From positions 60,143,723 through 60,207,722 of the forward strand of contig OX457042.1 of NCBI GenBank assembly GCA_949752735.1: a stretch of DNA of 64,000 nucleotides, read 5' to 3'. Shown one piece after another: positions 45,728 to 55,859 of this stretch; position 1 is the stretch's first letter; each line of letters opens with the position of its first letter. The notes under the pieces are model-generated. The model worked only from the letters and a program-made list of their open reading frames with translations, was not told the origin of the DNA and did no database searches. The position numbers were made by a program, and so were the translations under genes. The DNA is from Lumbricus terrestris (Eukaryota > Annelida > Clitellata > Crassiclitellata > Lumbricidae).

Positions 45728-46124
45728 CGCCCTTCGTCGTCCCGATCTAAAGGGTCTCTTAAGTTCTTAACGATTGATTTTTTTTGACGTTTCTGAGGCA
45801 AATGAGAACGTTGTATCTACATTGATGAGTGTTCGACTGCATGATAGTGTGCCAGGAGGTTTGTCTGTTCGGTTGTTGCTGATAACTGTTGTCTATGACG
45901 CAGTTGCAGTTGAGTCATACTGGTGTTGCACTTTGTCGACTATGGTACAAATGAACATGAATGTGGAGTTAGTGGACAGATGCGTAGTTGTGCAGAAGTG
46001 GATGATTGTTACGAATTGCTTTATTGTGCGGACGGAGTCAAATGAGTTGATGTTGTCGGATGTTTTGTTGATCATAGATAATGATGCAAAAGGTACATTG
46101 CAAGGAACATTGTTGCATGATAAC

Positions 46125-46502
46125 CATGGGCGGAGACCTAGGGGGGGACAGGGGGGGACGGTCCCCCCCAATAAAAGTGTTGGGGGGGACGGCCCATGCA
46201 TTTGTCCCCCCCAATGTTTGAGCGCCAAGCCTTTTTTGGCGGCGGGAAAAAAAATTTTGCGAGATTTTGGCCGGACGACTAAAAAAAAAAAGGTCATCAA
46301 CTTTTTTTGGCGGCGAAAATAGAAAAATTTCGTCGAGATTTGGGCGAATGACTAAAAAAAAAAAAAAAAAAAAAAAAGGTCATCAACTTTTTTGGCGGCG
46401 AAAATAGAAATTTTTCCCAGATTTCGCCGGTCGTCAGAAATTTTTCGGAAAATCTCGCGTCTTTCCGTCCCCCCCAATTCTCGGCCCAGGTCTCCGCCTA
46501 TG
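46125..46502. mobile_element. 378-bp hAT-like MITE
   Basis: ATGATAAC flanks both ends (46117-46124, 46503-46510). Ends read CATGGGCGGAGACCT and CATAGGCGGAGACCT (right reverse-complemented). Subterminal GGGGGGGAC tracts and two internal 'gactaaaaaa...ggtcatcaactttttttggcgg' segments, one with a ~24-bp poly(A). Confidence 0.9.
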
Positions 46503-47452
46503 ATGATAACATTGTGCGGTGGCATACGTATTGGGCATGCGCAGTGAGGGCTGGTGCTCACGAAGGTGCCTGTCTGGCATTTGCTAATCATTTGGTTGCA
46601 TCAGATATTGCTGATGATGCGTTGAGAAATTTTGCGGAGCACTCTGGTGTTGCATGGGCAAATAGCGAGGTGCACGAACGGTTATGTGAGTTTGCGGATG
46701 GTGCAACAGGTTATATGGACGTGCGTGAATATGCATGTGTGATTTGGGTTGATTAGCTTGCTGCATCAGATATAGTTGATGTCTATGTGCATGAGTGTTC
46801 ACAGCTGTGCATATCTTTGTCTTTGATGTTGTGAGTAGAAAGCGTTCTCAGTTGTGTTCGGGAGTGTTCTTGCAGGGAATGAACTCGGTGATCGATGATG
46901 GAGGTCGACTACGAAATGGAGACGTACTACGACGCCGGAAAACTGCGAGCGGTGTGGTGCTCTTCTGGATGACGTGCTCTGTGGTTGGTGCTAGTGGCGA
47001 ATGGCACTTCGATATCTGGGCACTTGGACGGGTGGCTCGGTGATTCTGCGAACTGGATTCAAGCTTTGGCCTTGATGGTGGCTGCAGGCTACGTGGCTTC
47101 AGTATCTACGTCGAATCCGAGCATTGTCTCATTGGAAAGCAATGTGAAACCAACTGATGTGGCAGAACTTTTCAAAGAACTTTGTTGCTGAACTGTGTCA
47201 AGGACCTTGTTTCAAGAACTGTTCAAGGACGTGGTTCCAGAACTGTTACGAAGGACTATTTATGTAGTTAAGTAGTTTTGACTTTGAAGAGTTATACTTC
47301 GCCGACCCTATGGGTCGACTTGTGCATAATGAGTGAGTATGTTAGACACCTTGTGTATCCAACGCTATTTTGCTGAACTTATCAGACATGACTAGACCGG
47401 CTGTGGGTTTGCGGTGCGTTTAGCAGAGTGGCATGCACGCGGGAACTTTAGC

Positions 47453-47755
47453 CTACTTAGGATGCAGTATAAATTCGGCCTGGTCGTGTGGATCGACAGA
47501 CACCGTTTTGAAGAGGCTCCGTTTCGAGAGACACCCTTTGTCTCGTTTGGTGGTTTTCGCACCGTTTTGCTGTCGCTTGCGCGTCCGTTTTGGTGACTCC
47601 GTTGCCTCGTTGGTGGCATCCTCGCTGGAAGATGTCTGTCTTCGGCTTACGAGGTCTTTGTTAGACTTGCTGAAGATTTGGTTGCACGTACGTTGTGCTG
47701 GGTGTTCGTGTCGGCAAGCTTGTTTTTTTCTTACGGACAAGGTATTATGTATCAT
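47453..47755 (-). other. Unassigned basic open frame
   Basis: A 100-codon minus-strand frame rich in Lys/Arg/Ser (SSSEDATNEATESPKRTRK segment) and free of simple repeat. It might be an exon, but no donor or acceptor pins it and I recognise no family. Confidence 0.2.
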
Positions 47756-47860
47756 CTTCGCTTGTAAATGGCTGTTTTTAAATGCAATTCTTCAAACCAG
47801 CTCGAATTTAAGCAAGAGTTACTTACCTCCATCAATCAATTCTAGTTAAACAAGAATTTT

Positions 47861-47940
47861 GCAGCGCTCACGAATAAGCTGGAGCCTGCAATTGACTTTC
47901 AAGTGGTTCCTTAGAAGTCCAAAAATTACGATTGAAATAT
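47861..47940 (+). repeat. Detached 3' tail of the 59.4-62.0 kb LINE family
   Basis: 'cagcgctcacgaataagctgg' then '..ctttcaagtggttcctta' and 'attacgatt' align with 61874-61963 ('cagcgctcgtgaataagctgg', '..ctttcgagtggcgcttta', 'attacgatt'). It is a short, diverged 3' end of the same family. Confidence 0.65.
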
Positions 47941-47944
47941 AACT

Positions 47945-48790
47945 GTTTTTAGTAACTAGAGGGAGCACTTTTCCCTGGAAACTGGCATCTATTTTTCATT
48001 AATTAATTCAGTCATTCTATGGACTTGTTGCGCCCCTTCTTGAACCTACTATTTAACTATCGGCACTACTTTTTGATTTGTTTAGGCCTACAAATTTCCT
48101 CGCACCAAAAGAAACTATTCATCTTAGAAATCATAAGAATTGAGGCTGAGAAGTTTACATTAAGAAACCTATAATATTATGAAAAATGCCAATAAATGTT
48201 CTTAATTTCCTGCTCTGCATGTTTCAACCGTGACCGTCTTGTTTTTGCCTCCTCGCGCAAAAATCAATTTTTTTAAACATATTAAGTCCTCTCTATTCTG
48301 GGCTTGTACCCAATCCATAATGTTAATGTGGCCCTAGCTATTGTCGGTCTGTGCGCCTGACACGCACTAGGCCTAGGCATAGCCTACATATCGATAACTA
48401 GGCCACTTGCAGTCAAGTTGTTCCATACGGATGAGCAAGCAAAATGTGTTCGACGCCACTTTAGCCAGCGCACCTGAATGCATTGACAATAAGAGCAGAT
48501 TTATGCAGAAAAACGCTTGGCCCATGATTTCGTAGACCTTCGTAGACTTAACTTAAGAGCAACAAAATCTATTTTTGCGTTGATGTTCTGTATCTTATAC
48601 CATGAAGCTGATAGCCCTGAACAACATTTTTGCAACTATTTTGAATTGGAACATAAAGTAAAACACGACGACTGAATGGGGCTGAAAGTTGTCAGTCTGA
48701 CACTTCATGCATTGCAGATTTTGTGTGGCATAGGATTCAACACAACTCTTCAACACGAATCGCCATTGCAAAGCAACTATTAGCTTAACA
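47945..48790. other. No gene seen
   Basis: AT-rich; two TAGGCCTA copies (48083, 48368). Confidence 0.5.
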
Positions 48791-48794
48791 GAAG

Positions 48795-49035
48795 GTGAGT
48801 TTATCTGATCAGCAGTGTATCGCATCATAATAAATTGTATGCTATAGAGTCTGGTGGTGACTAATTAAGGAATTAGAAGACTCGCATTAACTGAGCATTA
48901 TCATAGTTGCGAGAATAAACAGAATGTGAGATTGATCTGATCATCAATATTTCGCACTGTAATAACTTGTAAGGTATTTTAGTGTCTGATGGCGAAGAAT
49001 AATTATCTGAAAATCATCCTGATTGTGAAAAGTAG
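48795..49035. repeat. Degenerate tandem duplication, ~140-bp period
   Basis: 'gtgag.tt.atctgatca.ca.t.t.tcgca.' and 'gtctg.tgg.ga..aattat' occur in the same order at about 48793-48870 and 48928-49010. Confidence 0.5.
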
Positions 49036-49139
49036 CAATCTGAAGATTGCATTAACCAAAGCCTCTCACTCACGCAACACAACAACTTAATTATCCTGAA
49101 TATTAGGCCATTGCAAAAAAAAAATTTTTTGAATTTTCT

Positions 49140-50073
49140 ATGTGCACCCCTGCCATATTGTTACTATTACTGAAACATAATTGCCTGCAATTTTTCAGGT
49201 CTGTAGGCCATGTTTTGATCCCCGCCCACCTAAAAAGTAGTTTTACGTTCAAAACGGACATTGACAACATGGTAGCAAATTGTAAAATATTTGCTTTACC
49301 TTTTAGAGGCTGTAACCATGGCAGCAAGGAGTGAATATATGAAAAAAGAACCACCTCAGGAAGTAGTTCCTCCAATTTCATCCACACCAAACCGCCCATT
49401 ACTTAGAAAGGATGATAGAGAAGTGCCTGAAGCGTGGCTCATAGGTAGTTTAGGACATGATCAACAAATTGGAAGCACTATGTAAATTTAATGCGCTACT
49501 CTACGTTGAAAACTGGGTCTCTTCATCCATTGGGGCCGATGCAGCGTATAATGATCTCAAGCTATGGCATGACATGACTTGCAAGCATGATCCACAAGTT
49601 GCCAATGCAGCCATGAAAACCTTGGAAAGGCACTTCTGGTACTTAACAGAAGAATGTGCTGCATTCTCTCTTTTTCAAACAGGCTTTCCACTTCAGAAAG
49701 ACAGCTGATTGCTCGAGCATTGCTCCGAATTCCTAGACCAAGACAGTTTGAAAGGAGCCATCCAACGTTTCCTATTCTGAGCCACAGTACAAAGCTATCA
49801 TCCCTTATTGGGCCCAAATCCTGGTTCTTGTTTCACAGCATGGGAATTGGCGCCGACTGGCTAGGAAAACCTGTTAGTGAATGGCATAATGATCCCCATT
49901 ACCAAGAAGCTGATACGTATGTCAAAGTGGTGAATGATCTGTCGGAACGGGCTGTGAAACTAATCCAAGACTTCTCAACTAGTGTTACCAATGATGAAAC
50001 ACAAAAACAGTTTTATTGCAAATGGTCAAATATCAACGAAAAGATATTCCCAACTTTCAAAAAGAGACATTAA
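49140..50073 (+). pseudogene. Decayed invertebrate repeat-ORF (TKLSSLIGP / VVNDLSERAVKLI type)
   Basis: Fragments in three frames: FKTDIDNMVANCKIFALPFRG (about 49255), MKTLERHFWYLTEECAAFSLF (49612-49675), then SERQLIARALLRIPRPRQF (49696-49750), TKLSSLIGPKSWFLFHSMGI (49788-49847), WLGKPVSEWHNDPHYQEA (49858-49911) and VKVVNDLSERAVKLIQDF (49921-49975), ending in a basic FKKRH. This is a recurrent uncharacterised protein of invertebrate repetitive DNA. Frameshifts at about 49330, 49480 and 49705 break it. Its transposon class is unknown to me. Confidence 0.6.
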
Positions 50074-50170
50074 ACAAATTAACCTTCTCCTCCACAAAAC
50101 ATTAAATTCAGTAGAGTGATTTGACATGATATCATTGTGTAATGTGTATACACATCTCACTTATTGAGAT

Positions 50171-50403
50171 TGTGGGGCGCGGTGGTGTAGGCCTATAGTG
50201 GTGGCGTCGTTGCCTTGAAGCCGGAAGGTTCGAGGTTCGAATCCACCTCAAGTCGCAGCGTAGGGACCTTGGGCATAATGGGCAAGTCCTTCACTCGCAA
50301 TTGCTCAGCGCTTCGGCGTGAAGCTCCGATGCAGTGTCCGCTCTGCAGTCGGGAGCGCCTCTGAGTAGAGTGCTTGAAGGGGCGCTATAACAAGTGCACA
50401 TAC
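50171..50403 (+). mobile_element. tRNA-derived SINE (copy 2)
   Basis: Perfect B box GGTTCGAATCC at 50234-50244; head GGCGCGGTGGTGTAG; tail 'cttgaaggggcgctataacaag'. Relative to copy 1 the A-box region carries about 8 extra bases (GCCTATAG) that create a TAGGCCTA octamer at 50188. Confidence 0.85.
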
Positions 50404-50666
50404 AACCAAACAAACACAATTACCAAACTTGTTAGTTACTAGATATGCAGTTTGTATTCTTTGTATAGTAAACTGTCTTATTTTACACACATTTTGTCAT
50501 GCAGGAAAACAATGATTTATTAACTAAATCAGTTGATCGTGTTGGGCGGGGGTCAAAACACCACGAAATGACCTAAAATTTGGTGAACATTCACATTTTG
50601 CCATTAGAAACAATATAGGAGGGGTGCACCATAAAAAATTTTAAAAAAGTTTTTCCCCATACATAA

Positions 50667-50906
50667 ATGAAATGGCCTACTGAATATCTTTGCATTGATT
50701 CAGACGATCGAGTGTTTGCGGCTGACACGTTCAAGAACCAGCGAGTGATTCTCTTGAATTCCGATCTTAAGTGGAATCGAATTCTTTGTCCAACAGAAGC
50801 AGAGGAATCCAATCTTCGCTTTCCATGGAGATTGTGCAACGACGGAGAAACGAAACAACTGATCGTCGGAAACTTTTACGGAGATATTAGGCTATATACA
50901 CTTTGA
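50667..50906 (+). CDS. Terminal exon fragment with NHL-repeat character (TRIM-NHL-like)
   Basis: The frame includes LCIDSDDRVFAADTFKNQRV (residues 8-27), then ILLNSDLKWNRIL, FPWRLCNDGETKQLIVGNFY and GDIRLYTL at the stop. The 'vD..g.vfvAD..n.RV..l...L....iL' plus 'P.rlC.d...qLiVg...g.i.vy.l' pattern is the last NHL beta-propeller blades of TRIM2/3-type and related invertebrate proteins. The propeller would need more blades, so earlier exons should lie upstream; I could not find them in 50406-50660, and no acceptor AG is clear. It may therefore be a detached gene fragment. Stop at 50904-50906; 'aaattaaattc' follows with no close AATAAA. Confidence 0.55.
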   Translation: MKWPTEYLCIDSDDRVFAADTFKNQRVILLNSDLKWNRILCPTEAEESNLRFPWRLCNDGETKQLIVGNFYGDIRLYTL

Positions 50907-51567
50907 GCTAAAATTAAATTCACTTCTATATTAGCAAAATTAATATCCCGTTGAACTCATCCAAGCCATGAGATATGTCTACTAATTAGGGCCCCACAAA
51001 ACCCATAACCGTATTGCCTACGATCCCATTATTATAGGATGATACAAACTATGCTAATATTTCTATAAACGAAGTCCAGTGTGAAATTTGAAAAAACCTG
51101 ATTTACTTACTGATATAATTATTGTTCTTTAAGATAATTAATTTGGAGTTGTATATGTTTTGTGTAATCGTGTCATTCAATTCATGTTGCAAATTCATGT
51201 TCTGTGAAAAAGGCTACGCGCAAAAAATACCATAATTCACTTCTGTAGTATTAAGAAAAATTTGGCTTAGCAAAATCTATTTTAGGGATGTTGCATAGAT
51301 CTAATATATTATGCCTATATTGTGGGCAATTATGTTGTCATCAAAAACTGGGTGGCAGTAACCCGATACCATTATAATTATGGGATTATTGTAATAAGAA
51401 CAAAGAGACCACCCTAAGTATAGAAAATCATCAGACATGCATTCCGGAATCCTGTTGACGTTCCCGAAACAGTAAGTTGCAAAGCGAATGAACGATCATA
51501 CACACTGATACAGGCACACATACCAGGTGACTGATATTTCAGTTCGCTTCCATTATTTTATATGTAG
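50907..51567. other. No gene seen
   Basis: AT-rich spacer downstream of the NHL exon. Confidence 0.5.
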
Positions 51568-51975
51568 AATATTGCAATACAAGATGTTGGTGAGAAAACT
51601 TATCAAAACATTAATTAGACAGTGGACGACATGAAGAACTTATGCAATAAAAGCAGCATTTAAGGGAGGTATTTTTATGGAATCAAACTTCAAAGTGCCA
51701 AACTATTTGAGAGAAATGAAATATAAACAAGACAAATGCAGATAATGGTCTAAAGTCGTTGCACAATTTACTGTAAAACCTCAAGTTAAAATAATTTGCA
51801 GAACAAAAAAGTTGGTCATGAATGTGTTCATTGATTAATTTTATTGTAGCTGCCATGCGGCTTATCGGCATCGTGAATAAGGCAGCACTGTGCATAAATA
51901 AACATTTGCCTCCCTGTTATGATCTTCGCCAGAGAATAATAAGTAGAAGAGAGGAACGCCTCTCGTCTTCAACTT
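51568..51975 (+). repeat. Local duplication, copy 1
   Basis: Matches 54422-55215 in the same orientation: 'gaatattgcaata.cagatgttggtga.aaaac', 'aataaaagcagcatttaagg', 'gacaaatgcagataatggtc' and 'cctccctgtta.gatcttcgcc'. Copy 1 lacks two insertions present in copy 2. Confidence 0.85.
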
Positions 51976-52107
51976 CCCAGCATCGTGGATCTACAGAATA
52001 ATTCGCCAGGAAATTCCTTCCAGATAGATAATTTGACTGGCGGTCATGATGGCATCACCTTACAGCAGATTAAAAACCTTCCGAACTTTGAAATGGTGGA
52101 TAGCATT

Positions 52108-52205
52108 GGTCAATACGACCTAATCCTTCGTGAGATTAAGCGCCTTCGTGAGATTCTTGTTAAGGCGCTATATAAATGGTCATATACATACATACATACA
52201 TACAT
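52108..52205 (+). repeat. LINE 3' tail with (CATA)n
   Basis: 'gcgccttcgtgagattcttgttaaggcgctatataaatggtcata' followed by CATACATACATA resembles the tail at 58520-58580 ('gcgctttataaatggtcagata'). The preceding frame 51985-52150 (GGHDGITLQQIKNLPNFEM) could be an exon but is unassigned. Confidence 0.5.
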
Positions 52206-53620
52206 AATCCGATTCGTTGATGCATTCGACTACAGAGTCAACGTCGAGAAATTACGCGATCCCAGACGATCTCCTATGCCTACAATCGTCAGTAACTTCG
52301 TAGCCGACGCCATGTTCCAGGTAGCAGTCACGATGTCCACATGCTCCTCTGCAGACTTTCATAATTATAGGACAATGCGACCAATGCTTTAGTATTAATA
52401 TCTAATGACTATCCGACAACGAAATGATACCGAGTCACATTCTGCAATAATGATCTTTCTGCATGCATCTCGCACCCCTAGAATTATGGAGTTCGATGTA
52501 CACTATTGTGAAAAATCAACCTAACGCTGTCCGTTATCGCGGTGTCATGGGCTATGTCCTCAGCCATCTAGCTTAACCGGAAACGCTTTCTAAAGCTCTA
52601 TATGCCAGTGCAGAATAGTTCTATGTCCATAAATTTGGAAGGTCTTTTAAGGTTATAGAGGAACATGTCCACATACAATAGAATGTGATATTTTGTATCA
52701 CGTGCTTGTTAGATATTACTGCGATCGAGGGATGCGTGAAATTTCTATACTGCGTTATGTCCATAGCCAATGACAGTGAGAGATTAGAACACGTGACTCG
52801 GACTTAAATCTTTATAGGATAGCTGCATTACCGATGCCTGGTATAATAGTGACGCTTAGGCGACTTGCAAAAAAGCGAAAATATGTAGACGATTACTTTA
52901 TCTGGCAGTACGAATCTAAGATTAAAGGGCAGCTTTTAAGAATTTCATTTGCATTCTGCGAAATAGTTCGAGCCAAACGGCATTTTGACAATGCGACGTC
53001 GCTTCAAATTGTTGCGTAGCAGAGTTGCTCGTGGGTATACTGTAGGCTATTATAGAGGTGACCCTACGTTCCAGTTTTTTTGTGGTGCGTCCCGGTGTCC
53101 CGACAACTCGGGCAAAATGGCAGAATTGTCCCGGTTTTTTGACAAGAAGGAAAGTTGGATCTTGAAAACATCATTTTTTTTCTAAATTACCCAAAAAGAA
53201 GTCGTAGCAAAAAAGAATTGGTCAATCTATGTGGACCATTGAAATTATTATTACATCCATAGTTGCTAGTGTGTTAGCTAATAGGCTAGATTTGAAGAAT
53301 TATCACGGCGTAACGAGACAGTTTTCATAAATTAATAGGCTACAATTTCTTTGGTGGCGTCTGATCTAGGCTACATTGATTTTGGCATTTTCGGTTGGTC
53401 GCGCGACTCGCGCCAGGGTTGCTGCCGTAAGGCAACAGTTAGATCACTCATGCCAGCACTGAAATTTTTACCAATTTCTTTCAACAACTTAAAATCCTGC
53501 CATTGTAAGATGGAAACTTTTTTTAAATCGGATGGTGAGGGGAACAATCTGTCCCCAAACCCCTTTCCGCCGGCCCCACTTGTGCGCCCCAGAAACCTTT
53601 TAATCTCTCTTTCTCTGGAC
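52206..53620. other. No gene seen
   Basis: Only short unrecognised frames. No ordered repeats. Confidence 0.5.
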
Positions 53621-53628
53621 TACTGATC

Positions 53629-53885
53629 CAAGGCCGTAGCTAGGGGGGTGTTTTGGGTGTTTGAACACCCCCCGAAATGAAAAATGTAAAAAATAATTGA
53701 ATGCATTTGCGAGCACATGATGTAAAAACCATGAAATAAAACCATGAAAACACCCCCCGAAAAGGACATTTGAATTAATTGGTGACATTTTCTGATGATT
53801 TTTCGGCCGAATGACTAAAAAAGGTCATCAGTTTTTCCGGCGGGAAAGAAACACCCCCCGAAATCAAATCCTGGCTACGGCCTTG
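53629..53885. mobile_element. 257-bp hAT-like MITE
   Basis: TACTGATC flanks both ends (53621-53628, 53886-53893). Ends CAAGGCCGTAGCTAGG and CAAGGCCGTAGCCAGG (right reverse-complemented). Contains CACCCCCCGAAATG tracts and the 'gactaaaaaaggtcatcagtttttccggcgg' segment shared with the MITE at 46125. Confidence 0.92.
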
Positions 53886-53893
53886 TACTGATC

Positions 53894-54421
53894 ACACACT
53901 GTGCGCCGATTGATTATGTGTGTTCTCGATGATAAGAGTAAGCCTATTATGCGCTCAGTGTACTGACGGCTAGGGCAGATTGGAGATTTCTACACTGAAA
54001 TCATTGCTCCTAATTAATTAGTTATGCTCAAACAACGTTCGCAGAACAGAACTCAGGACTAACCAAAAATGCACTCTTCGGAGAAATATCAGTGATTTTA
54101 AACTTCTTCAAAGTATGCAGTTTACACTATCGATAACAATAGCATATAATAGTTAGGCCTACCTACTTTGACTGGAGCAGCCTATAGGGCTAGAGCTTGG
54201 ATAGCAGGCCTATTATAGCCTAGTCGAAAATTTACGGAATTACAATTATTGATAGTTTCCAAAAATGTCCCGGATTTTGATGGGCAGAAACGGTCACCAT
54301 ATAATTATAAGACCACCATTAGATTGCTCTTGTGGATTAGACAAATATCGCACGTGAATTAGCGGGTGCCCTGGTCTTGACTTCCGATTGGCGCTATGAA
54401 TTTGTAGTTTACTTTCCGTAG
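53894..54421. other. No gene seen
   Basis: AT-rich, no repeats beyond a TAGGCCTA at 54154. Confidence 0.45.
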
Positions 54422-54776
54422 AATATTGCAATACCAGATGTTGGTGACAAAACCGATTAAAACAACGGTGATTAGTCTAATAATCGACATGAATAACTTG
54501 TGAAAGCGAGCATTATTGCAATGGAACTGAGAGGAGGGAACCCCTTCGAGAAACGAACTCAGGACGACGCTCCCATGGCAAGGAAAGAGACACAAGATAT
54601 TTATGAAACAAGGTTTGATTGGCCATAATTTTATGTAATAAAAGCAGCATTTAAGGGAGGTATTTTTATGGAATCAAACTTCAAAGTACCTGACCGGTTG
54701 AAGCTGGGAAACAAGACGCGAGGGAGACAGAAAGTGGCGTCGGACTCCTACGGGCATTGAGCCTAAGGAAACTGAT

Positions 54777-54854
<78 letters not shown>

Positions 54855-54869
54855 GGATGACGATGACGA

Positions 54870-54939
<70 letters not shown>

Positions 54940-55215
54940 ACTTTAAAGTGCCAAGCTATTTGAGGGAAATGAAAAATAAACAAGACAAATGCAGATAATG
55001 GTCTAAAGTCGTTGCACAATTTACCGTATAACCTAAAGTTAAAATAATTTGCGGAACAAAAAAGTTGGGCATAAATGGGTTCATTGATTTATTGTGGCTG
55101 CCATGCGGCTTATCGGCAGCGTGAGTAAGGCAGCACTGTGCTTAGATAAACATTTGCCTCCCTGTTACGATCTTCGCCAGAGAATAATAATAAGTAGAAG
55201 AGAGGAACGTCGTTG
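54422..55215 (+). repeat. Local duplication, copy 2, with two insertions
   Basis: Same order as 51568-51975. About 120 bp extra at 54515-54635 and about 260 bp extra at 54690-54938, the second ending in a (GAT)n array and bounded by AACTTCAAAGT / AACTTTAAAGT, a likely target duplication. The second insert begins 'cctgaccggttgaagctgggaa' and resembles a short LINE 3' end. Confidence 0.8.
54778..54938. repeat. (GAT)n / (GAC)n microsatellite
   Basis: GAT repeats with an inner (GAC)n block at 54856-54903. Polyaspartate and polyserine frames are artefacts. Confidence 0.97.
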
Positions 55216-55459
55216 CGTTCAGACTCGTCGTCCAATTATTTGAGATGAGACTTAATAAAATCGTATTTTTGCTACTTTTTTGTTGCTTTACGTTTCTGAA
55301 TCGTCAAAAAACGGTGGGTGACCTCCCTAAAAGTAGTATAACTTTAGAATCTGCCCATCATGTGTAAATATGAATTGTCTTTAAGACTGTAAAATTTCAT
55401 TTCGAAACTCTTACTTTTGGCCAAAATTATTTGCAAGAAACCTAAGGTGTCTTTTTTGG

Positions 55460-55475
55460 CGCACCCTGTATATAG
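55460..55475. mobile_element. Mariner-like terminus remnant
   Basis: GCGCACCCTGTATATA, reverse complement TATATACAGGGTGCGC, matches the common mariner/MITE terminus TA(C)AGGGTG. No partner terminus was found. Confidence 0.4.
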
Positions 55476-55654
55476 TCACCTTTCACAGTTCCACTAACAC
55501 GAAATCGCCAGCTGCCAAAAAGGCCATTAGCTGCACATGTAGGTCTCTTTGAGAGTTCAAGAAATGGTAAATAAAATATTTCTAAGTCGAGTCATCGATT
55601 TTTTTTAGCGTATGCAGTTCGCGCTAAGCCAGCATACAGCAGCCTCATCAGCAA

Positions 55655-55850
55655 CGTGGAGTGCGGTTGAGTCATCGATTAGTCGAGTCGATTAAAGAGT
55701 AGAGTCGATGAAACAACGATCGACTCGACTTCGTAAAAGGAACGATTGACTCGACTTGCAAGTCGATCGAGACGACGATACTTCGATCGATCGACTCGAC
55801 TTGGCTGAGTTACAATCGACTCGACCGATCGACTCGATCGACTGCCTACT
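55655..55850. repeat. TCGACTCGA-rich palindromic cluster
   Basis: Over a dozen copies of AGTCGA/TCGACT-type 6-8 mers in about 200 bp, both orientations, so the strand can fold on itself repeatedly. No regular period. Confidence 0.7.
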
Positions 55851-55859
55851 AGACACGAT

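Noticed and set aside
45774..46322. 182-codon frame
   Set aside because: Its last third is the MITE at 46125-46502 and the first part has no family resemblance or splice signals.
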